Assembly: GCF_036226925.1 (NCBI RefSeq) | Contig: NZ_CP109031.1 | Span: 6,200,001-6,264,000 of the forward strand | From: Streptomyces sp. NBC_00659 | GTDB lineage: Bacteria; Actinomycetota; Actinomycetes; Streptomycetales; Streptomycetaceae | Direction of reading: 5' to 3' | DNA: 64,000 nt | Shown: in pieces, positions 58,290 to 64,000 of the stretch | Layout of the letters: every line of letters begins with the position of its first letter | How positions within the stretch are numbered: the stretch's first letter is position 1 | Notes under the pieces: model-generated | Databases searched by the model: none | What the model was told of the DNA's origin: nothing | The model's input: the letters and a program-made list of their open reading frames with translations, nothing else | Translations under genes and position numbers: made by a program

Positions 58290-58832
58290 TCAGTCCGCGA
58301 ATGTCGCCGACAGCGCCTCCGCCAGGCCCGGCACGAGGCCCGCGCCGGTGAGCACCTCCGTCGCCGCGTCCTTCTCGCGCAGCCGCAGCGCCGAGTCGCG
58401 GGTGCCGTCGCGCAGGACACCGACCGTCATGCGCACCTCCTGGCGGTCCGGGTGTGCCGCGACCCACTGGGTGAGCTTCTTGCCGCTCAGCCCCTCCGGG
58501 ACCGCGTTCTCCGCGGACGGCGGCAGCATCAGCCGCTCCACGGTGAGCGCGCAGCCGACGACGGCGTCGGGCCAGGCGATGGTGCCGAGGAACTCGTCCA
58601 GCGGCTTGCCGGCAGGGATCTCCTCCTGCTCGACGGGGGTGAGACCGGTGGTCTTCTGCTCGTGCTCCAGGCCGAGCTGAGCGGCGAGGCCGGGTTCCTG
58701 GGCCCGCAGCCGTGCGGTGTCTACGAGGGCGAAAAGGCGGGCGGGCTGGTCCCAGCCGAGGCCGGATGCGTACTCGTCGATCTCGAGTACGGCCCGGGTC
58801 AGGGGGCTCGCTGCCATGGGAGTGTTGGACAT
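58290..58832 (-). CDS. PPA1309 family protein
   Basis: 180 residues. It begins SNTPMAASPLTRAVLEIDEYASGLGWDQPARLFALVDTARL, the conserved opening of this actinobacterial family, and contains FLGTIAWPDAVVGCALTVERLMLPP and RTRDS-type DGTRDSALRLREKD. It is acidic and cytoplasmic with no known activity. ATG at 58832 is chosen; GTG at 58838 is possible. It is divergent from the UPF0182 gene, 152 bases away, as in other actinomycetes. Confidence 0.85.
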   Translation of the reverse strand: MSNTPMAASPLTRAVLEIDEYASGLGWDQPARLFALVDTARLRAQEPGLAAQLGLEHEQKTTGLTPVEQEEIPAGKPLDEFLGTIAWPDAVVGCALTVERLMLPPSAENAVPEGLSGKKLTQWVAAHPDRQEVRMTVGVLRDGTRDSALRLREKDAATEVLTGAGLVPGLAEALSATFAD

Positions 58833-58984
58833 GGTCACAATCCTGCCTCGTTCGTAACCTGAATCGGGAACCGAGTAAAGCGTGAGTAAGTTGCATAGAT
58901 GAGGCTCCTCGATCACGGAGCCTTGCTGACGGTCCTCCGACATGGAGGCCTGAAGGATTCGACAGCGACTTCGAGGTGCGCACC

Positions 58985-61984
58985 TTGGCTTTCCAGATGC
59001 CGGACCGCGGCGGAGGCCCGACGGGGCCGCGGATCAGAGTGGGCCGGCCGTCCCGGCGTGTCCGGACCCTGCTCATGACACTGGGCGTGCTGGCCGTACT
59101 GGCCATGGCCTTCGTCATGTTCGCGGGGTTCTGGACGGACTGGCTCTGGTACCGCTCGGTTCATTACTCGTCGGTCTTCACCACCACACTGTGGACCAAG
59201 ATCGGGCTCTTCTTCGTCTTCGGTCTGCTGATGGCGGCCGCGGTGGGCTTCAACATCTGGCTGGCGCACCGGCTGCGCCCGCCGCTGAGCGCCATGTCGA
59301 TGGAGCAGCAGAGCCTCGACCGCTACCGCATGGGCATCGCGCCCTACAAGCGCTGGCTGCTGCTCGCGATCACCTCCCTGGTGGGGCTGATCGCCGGCGC
59401 GTCCGCCTCGGGCCAGTGGCGCACGTGGCTGATGTGGGTGAACGGGGTTCCCTTCCACCAGAAGGACCCCCAGTTCCACCTCGACGTCTCGTTCTACGCC
59501 TTCGACCTGCCCTGGTACCGCTTCCTGCTCGGCTTCGGCTTCGCCGCCGCCGTGCTCTCCCTGGTCGCCGCCGCGCTCACGCACTACCTGTACGGCGGTC
59601 TGCGGATCACGAGCCCCGGAGCGCGTGCCACGGCCGCGGCCACCGGACACCTCTCGGTGCTCCTGGGCGTCTTCGTCGCACTGAAGGCGGTCGCCTACTG
59701 GCTCGACCGGTACGGGCTCGCGGTGAAGTCCAGTGACTTCAAGGCGACCGGCAACTGGACGGGTCTGCGGTACGTCGACGCGAACGCGTACCTGCCGGCC
59801 AAGACGATCCTGTTCTGCATCGCCGTCATCTGCGCGCTGCTCTTCTTCGCGACGCTGTGGCGGCGCACCTGGCAGCTGCCGGTGATCGGCTTCGGCCTCA
59901 TGGTGCTCTCGGCCGTCCTCATCGGCGGCCTGTACCCCGCGATAGTCCAGAAGTTCCAGGTCGAGCCGAACGAGCAGGCCAAGGAAGCGCCGTACGTCGA
60001 GAAGAACCTCAAGGCGACCCGCGACGCGTACGGGATCGCCGGCACCGACGTGCAGGACTACGCGGGGGCGAGCGACACCAAGGACAAGGCCGAGCTCCGT
60101 GACGACGCCGACACCGTCGCCAGCATCCGGCTGATGGACCCGAACATCGTGTCGCCGACCTTCCAGCAGCTCCAGCAGGTGCGGAACTACTACGGCTTCC
60201 CGTCGAACCTGGACGTCGACCGGTACACCAAGGACGGCAAGGACCAGGACACGGTCATCGGTCTGCGCGAGCTGAACCTCGCGGGCATCCCGAAGAGCAA
60301 CTGGATCAACGACCACTTCCGGTACACGCACGGATACGGCGTCGTCGCGTCCAAGGGCACCACGGCCGACAGCGAGGGCCGCCCGGTCTTCACCGAGTAC
60401 GACCTGCCGTCCAAGGGCGACCTGGGCGCGTACCAGCAGCAGATCTACTACGGGGAGAAGACCACCCAGTACTCGATCGTCGGCGGTCCCCAGAAGGAGA
60501 TCGACTACTCCGACGACAGCGGTGAGAAGACCACCAGCTACAAGGGCAAGAGCGGCATCAGCCTCTCCAGCCCGGTCAACCGCGCCGCGTACGCGGTGGC
60601 GTTCGGTGAGCCGCAGATCATGTACTCGGGCGCGATCGGCGAGGGTTCGCGGATTCTCTACAACCGCACGCCCAAGGAGCGGGTCGAGGCGGTGGCCCCC
60701 TGGCTGACCATCGACGGCGACGCCTACCCGGCGGTCGTCGACGGGAAGATCCAGTGGATCGTCGACGCGTACACCACCACCAACGGCTATCCGTACGCCT
60801 CACGCACCACGCTCGGCGACACCACGGCGGACTCGCTGACGGCGGCCAACAACCAGCGCGCGGTGGTGGCCCAGCAGAACCAGGTCAACTACATCCGCAA
60901 CTCGGTGAAGGCGACCGTCGACGCGTACACCGGCGACGTCAAGCTCTACCAGTGGGACACCAAGGACCCGGTCCTGAAGACCTGGATGAAGGCGTTCCCG
61001 AACACGGTGAAGTCGAAGGACTCGATCTCGCCGGCGCTGATGGCTCATCTGCGGTATCCGCAGGACCTGTTCAAGGTCCAGCGCGAACTGCTCACCCGCT
61101 ACCACGTCAAGGACGCCCAGACGTTCCTGAGCGGCAGCGAGGTGTGGCAGGTCCCGGACGACCCGACCAACAAGTCGGGCAGCGCGGTGCCGCCGTACTA
61201 CCTGAGCATGAAGCTGCCGGGGAAGTCGTCGCAGGCGTTCTCGCTGACGACGACGATGACACCGAACGGCCGTGACAACCTGAGCGCGTTCGTGTCGGTC
61301 AACGCCGAGGCGGGGACACCCGGTTACGGCAAGATCAGCATTCTGAAACTGCCGACCGGCAGAACGGTCGACGGACCCAAGCGGGTGCAGAGCCAGTTCA
61401 ACTCCGAGCCGTCCATCGCCGAGTCGATCAGGCTCCTCAGAGGCGGCGACTCGGAGGTCGAGTACGGCAACCTGCTGACCGTTCCGCTGGACGGCGGACT
61501 GCTCTACGTGGAACCGGTCTACGTCCGCGGCGGCGACCTCAAGTACCCGCTGCTGCGCAAGGTGTTGGTGACCTACGGAGGCAACACCGCCTTCGAGGAC
61601 ACGCTGGGCCAGGCGCTCAACAAGGTCTTCGAAGCGGAGAGTTCGACCGAGCCGCCGGACGAGGGCACCACGAAACCGCCCACGTCGAGCAACCCGACGG
61701 TCCAGGCCGCGCTCGCCGACGCGCAGAAGGCCTTCGACCAGGGGCAGGAAGCCCTCAAGAAGGGTGACTGGAAGGCGTACGGCGAGGCCCAGAAGGACCT
61801 TGAGGACGCGTTGAAGCGGGCCGAGGACGCGCAGGCCAAGGCGGACAAGGCCGCCGGCGGTTCCGGCGCGGACAAGACGGACGGCAAGGGCACCGACAAG
61901 AGCGGCGGTACCGGCGGCGGCCCCAGTCCGAGCAGCAGCCCCAGCAGCAGCCCGAGCAGCGAAAAGAGCTCCGGAACCAGCTGA
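58985..61984 (+). CDS. UPF0182 family large membrane protein
   Basis: About 999 residues. Seven membrane helices occupy roughly residues 20-330 (first: [23 protein letters not shown]). A large extracytoplasmic domain follows with the UPF0182 signature blocks [68 protein letters not shown] and [12 protein letters not shown]. The C-terminus is a Lys/Asp-rich coiled segment and a Ser-Pro tail. Function is unknown, but the family is near-universal in actinobacteria. TTG at 58985 has GAGGTG eight bases upstream; GTG at 58976 and ATG at 58997 are alternatives. Confidence 0.92.
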   Translation: MAFQMPDRGGGPTGPRIRVGRPSRRVRTLLMTLGVLAVLAMAFVMFAGFWTDWLWYRSVHYSSVFTTTLWTKIGLFFVFGLLMAAAVGFNIWLAHRLRPPLSAMSMEQQSLDRYRMGIAPYKRWLLLAITSLVGLIAGASASGQWRTWLMWVNGVPFHQKDPQFHLDVSFYAFDLPWYRFLLGFGFAAAVLSLVAAALTHYLYGGLRITSPGARATAAATGHLSVLLGVFVALKAVAYWLDRYGLAVKSSDFKATGNWTGLRYVDANAYLPAKTILFCIAVICALLFFATLWRRTWQLPVIGFGLMVLSAVLIGGLYPAIVQKFQVEPNEQAKEAPYVEKNLKATRDAYGIAGTDVQDYAGASDTKDKAELRDDADTVASIRLMDPNIVSPTFQQLQQVRNYYGFPSNLDVDRYTKDGKDQDTVIGLRELNLAGIPKSNWINDHFRYTHGYGVVASKGTTADSEGRPVFTEYDLPSKGDLGAYQQQIYYGEKTTQYSIVGGPQKEIDYSDDSGEKTTSYKGKSGISLSSPVNRAAYAVAFGEPQIMYSGAIGEGSRILYNRTPKERVEAVAPWLTIDGDAYPAVVDGKIQWIVDAYTTTNGYPYASRTTLGDTTADSLTAANNQRAVVAQQNQVNYIRNSVKATVDAYTGDVKLYQWDTKDPVLKTWMKAFPNTVKSKDSISPALMAHLRYPQDLFKVQRELLTRYHVKDAQTFLSGSEVWQVPDDPTNKSGSAVPPYYLSMKLPGKSSQAFSLTTTMTPNGRDNLSAFVSVNAEAGTPGYGKISILKLPTGRTVDGPKRVQSQFNSEPSIAESIRLLRGGDSEVEYGNLLTVPLDGGLLYVEPVYVRGGDLKYPLLRKVLVTYGGNTAFEDTLGQALNKVFEAESSTEPPDEGTTKPPTSSNPTVQAALADAQKAFDQGQEALKKGDWKAYGEAQKDLEDALKRAEDAQAKADKAAGGSGADKTDGKGTDKSGGTGGGPSPSSSPSSSPSSEKSSGTS

Positions 61985-62026
61985 TCAGGACCCACCCCGC
62001 GCCGTGGTACGGTTGAGGAACAACAG

Positions 62027-62100
62027 CGCGGGGTGGAGCAGCTCGGTAGCTCGCTGGGCTCATAACCCAGAGGTCGCAGGTTCAAATCCTGTCCCCGCTA
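62027..62100 (+). tRNA. Initiator tRNA-fMet (CAT)
   Basis: 74 nt without encoded CCA. Anticodon CAT at 62061-62063 sits in a stem with three consecutive G-C pairs (GGG/CCC), and the first base pair is mismatched (C1 against U72); both are initiator features. T-loop TTCAAAT and D-loop AGCTCGGTAG are normal. Confidence 0.95.
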
Positions 62101-62108
62101 CTGAAGTC

Positions 62109-62143
62109 GAAGGCCCGGATCCAGTTCATGGATCCGGGCCTTC
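62109..62143 (+). terminator. Terminator after the tRNA
   Basis: 15-bp perfect stem GAAGGCCCGGATCCA / TGGATCCGGGCCTTC with a GTTCA loop, nine bases past the tRNA. Confidence 0.8.
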
Positions 62144-62291
62144 GGCGTGTGTGACGCCACGCCGGGGCGTACCCGGTGACCTGGCGACTCGTGTGAAGTG
62201 CCGCGACATGCGAGGGCAGTTGGGCGATCTGTGTTTGACTTGTCTCTCTGTGGGCATGTCGACAAAACGCTGAAGTGACCTAACTGGCTGC

Positions 62292-62308
62292 GGTATACCA
62301 GGTGTACC
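62292..62308. promoter_or_regulatory. GGTATACC-type inverted/direct motif upstream of the SEL1-repeat gene
   Basis: GGTATACC-A-GGTGTACC, two related half-sites 21 bases before the start codon. It could be an operator over the start region; TATACC may also be a -10 box. Confidence 0.35.
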
Positions 62309-62329
62309 CAGTTTGCAGGTGGTGCGACG

Positions 62330-64000
62330 ATGGACGTTATGGGGGACAAGGCAACTCTGTTGGATACAGGGCGGTTTGCGGAGTCTGCCGACTTTGAGCG
62401 GCCTGTGGATCTCACGCAGCCTTCCGACCGGGACGAGACCGGCGAGGCCGCCGAGGAAGCGCGCCGCTGGTCGGCCGCGGAAGCCGGCGACGTCGAGGCG
62501 ATGAGCGTCCTCGGGGCCATGCTGCTGCGCCGCGGCGATCTCGACGCGGCCGAACCGCAGTTGCGCGCGGCCACCGCCGCGGGCGACCGTGCCGCCGCCA
62601 ACAATCTGGGCGTCCTCCTCTACCAGCGTGGATATGCCGACGAGGCCGCCGGATGGTGGCGGATCGCCGCCGTGGCCGGCAGCGCCGCCGCCGCGCACGC
62701 GCTCGGCCGGCACCACCGCGAGCGCGGTGACGAGCCCGCCGCCGAGTACTGGCTGCGCCAGTCCGCCGAACAGGGTCACGCCCTGGGCGCGTACGCCCTC
62801 GCCGATCTGCTGGAGCATCGTAGTGACGTGGGTGCCGAGCAGTGGATGCGGGCCGCCGCGGAGCGCGGGCACCGCGAGGCCGCGTACCGGCTGGCGCGCG
62901 CGCTCGACCGCAAAGCCCTGGACTCAGGCGAGGCCGTGGGTGACAACGGTGTCATCGGGGCCGCGGGACAGGCCGCCGAGCAGTGGTACCGGCAGGCCGC
63001 CGCGCGCGGGCACCGCAGGGCCGCGCTGCATCTCGGGGCGATCCTGGAGAAGCGCGGCGACCTCAAGGAGGCGGGGCGCTGGTATCTGACGTCCGCCAAG
63101 GACGGGGAGGCGCGCGCCGCGTGCGCCCTCGGGTTCCTGCTGCGCGACGCCGGGGACCCCGACAGTGCCGCCGTCTGGTGGCTGCGGGCCGCGCAGGACG
63201 GGGACGGGAACGCCGCCAACGCGCTGGGCGCCCTGCACGCAGAGCGGGGTGAGACCCAGACCGCCGAGCGGTGGTACCGGGCCGCGATGGACGCGGGTGA
63301 CGTGAACGGCGCCTACAACCTCGGGCTGCTCTGCGCCGAGCAGGGGCGGACCGCGCAGGCCGAGCAGTGGTACCGCAGGGCCGCGTACGCCGGTCACCGC
63401 GAGGCCGCCAACGCCCTGGCGATCCTGCTGCTCCAGGGCGGCGACGCGGCCGGGGCCGAGCCGTGGTTCTCCAAGGCCGCGGAGGCCGGGAGCGTGGACG
63501 CCGCGTTCAACCTCGGCATCCTGCACGCGGGACGCGCCACGGAGGGCGACGACGCCGCGGCGCTGCGGTGGTACGAGCGTGCCGCCGCCGCCGGACACAC
63601 GGAGGCGGCGCTCCAGGTGGGCATCGCGCGGCTGAGAGAGGGCGACGAGCCGGCTGCCGAGCGGCATCTGCGGTGCGCCGCGGGAGGGGGCAGCGCGGAG
63701 GCCGCCTACCGGCTCGCCGCCGTGCTCGACGCCCGGCGGCCCCCGGCGCCCGCGCACGAACTCGGGGAGCCCGCGCAGGAGAAGAGCGAATGCGAGGAGT
63801 GGTACGAGCGGGCCGCGTCCCAGGGGCACCGGCGCGCGCAGGTGCGGGTCGGGATGCTGGCCGCCGCGCGGGGCGATGTGGTGGAGGCGGCGCGCTGGTA
63901 CCGCGAGGCCGCAGAGGCCGGGTCGCGCAACGGCGCCTTCAACCTCGGGCTGCTGCTCGCCCGCGAGGGGAGCGAGCCGGAAGCGGCGCTGTGGTGGACT
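62330..64000 (+). CDS. SEL1/TPR repeat protein (3' truncated)
   Basis: At least 557 residues; the frame is open to the window end. After a variable 40-residue start (MDVMGDKATLLDTGRFAES) it consists of about 13 SEL1-like repeats of 30-40 residues with the pattern A-A-E-x-G-x-x-x-A-A-x-x-L-G-x-L-L-x-x-x-G-D-x-x-x-A-E-x-W-Y-R-x-A-A. SEL1 repeats form a solenoid for protein binding. No signal peptide is seen, so it is probably cytoplasmic. AGGTGG lies nine bases before ATG 62330; ATG at 62339 is an alternative. Function unknown. Downstream genes lie outside the window. Confidence 0.9.
   Translation, partial: MDVMGDKATLLDTGRFAESADFERPVDLTQPSDRDETGEAAEEARRWSAAEAGDVEAMSVLGAMLLRRGDLDAAEPQLRAATAAGDRAAANNLGVLLYQRGYADEAAGWWRIAAVAGSAAAAHALGRHHRERGDEPAAEYWLRQSAEQGHALGAYALADLLEHRSDVGAEQWMRAAAERGHREAAYRLARALDRKALDSGEAVGDNGVIGAAGQAAEQWYRQAAARGHRRAALHLGAILEKRGDLKEAGRWYLTSAKDGEARAACALGFLLRDAGDPDSAAVWWLRAAQDGDGNAANALGALHAERGETQTAERWYRAAMDAGDVNGAYNLGLLCAEQGRTAQAEQWYRRAAYAGHREAANALAILLLQGGDAAGAEPWFSKAAEAGSVDAAFNLGILHAGRATEGDDAAALRWYERAAAAGHTEAALQVGIARLREGDEPAAERHLRCAAGGGSAEAAYRLAAVLDARRPPAPAHELGEPAQEKSECEEWYERAASQGHRRAQVRVGMLAAARGDVVEAARWYREAAEAGSRNGAFNLGLLLAREGSEPEAALWWT

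Overview
The window is high-GC DNA with the codon bias, GTG/TTG/CTG starts and gene families of a Streptomyces chromosome. Supporting signs are DUF3107, DUF3152, WblC, mycoredoxin, AdnAB, UPF0182 and the zinc-dependent metalloprotease family. Gene content and order also resemble the Mycobacterium tuberculosis segment from Rv3193c to Rv3211: rhlE, ferritin-like protein, DUF3107, TetR, DUF3152, moeZ, alkyltransferase-like protein, adnAB, nudC, mrx1, uvrD2, ABC1 kinase, whiB7, metalloprotease, PDZ protease, UPF0182. It is therefore a core actinobacterial block. I see no insertion sequence, prophage, CRISPR array or large biosynthetic cluster.

1-11.5 kb: the end of a MarC family gene, a 50-residue conserved protein, a NYN-domain protein, an alpha/beta hydrolase, a DEAD-box RNA helicase with a repetitive basic tail, a ferritin-like protein, a small membrane protein, DUF3107, a TetR regulator, an acidic small protein, then a hydrolase/DUF3152 metzincin-like pair.

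11.5-17.4 kb: a complete peptide-type ABC importer (lipoprotein, two permeases, fused double ATPase). It is preceded by a palindromic promoter and a probably leaderless 30-residue leader peptide ending in Cys-Cys. The layout suggests cysteine-responsive control of a sulfur-compound importer.

17.5-22.8 kb: an overlapping operon of a PelF-like glycosyltransferase, a multi-spanning membrane protein, an epimerase/reductase and a spherulin-4-like putative glycoside hydrolase. This looks like a locus for an undescribed exopolysaccharide or surface glycan.

22.8-43.8 kb: MoeZ, two paralogous secreted tripeptidyl-aminopeptidase-like lipoproteins, a large degenerate-kinase/flippase fusion, an alkyltransferase-like protein, the AdnA/AdnB helicase-nuclease, an M20 peptidase, NudC, mycoredoxin and UvrD2. 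DNA end processing and redox repair are concentrated here.

43.8-48.2 kb: wblC, the regulator of intrinsic antibiotic resistance, with a long leader holding a 108-codon upstream ORF and an intrinsic terminator. Small downstream genes follow, then an ABC1 kinase and an orphan E1/ThiF-like protein in one operon.

48.4-64 kb: a metallopeptidase, an operon of a TerD-AIM24 fusion with two AIM24 proteins, a NUDIX/metalloprotease pair, an SDR epimerase, MoaE, a secreted PDZ-Lon protease, a PPA1309 protein, the UPF0182 membrane protein, an initiator tRNA and a SEL1-repeat protein that runs off the end.
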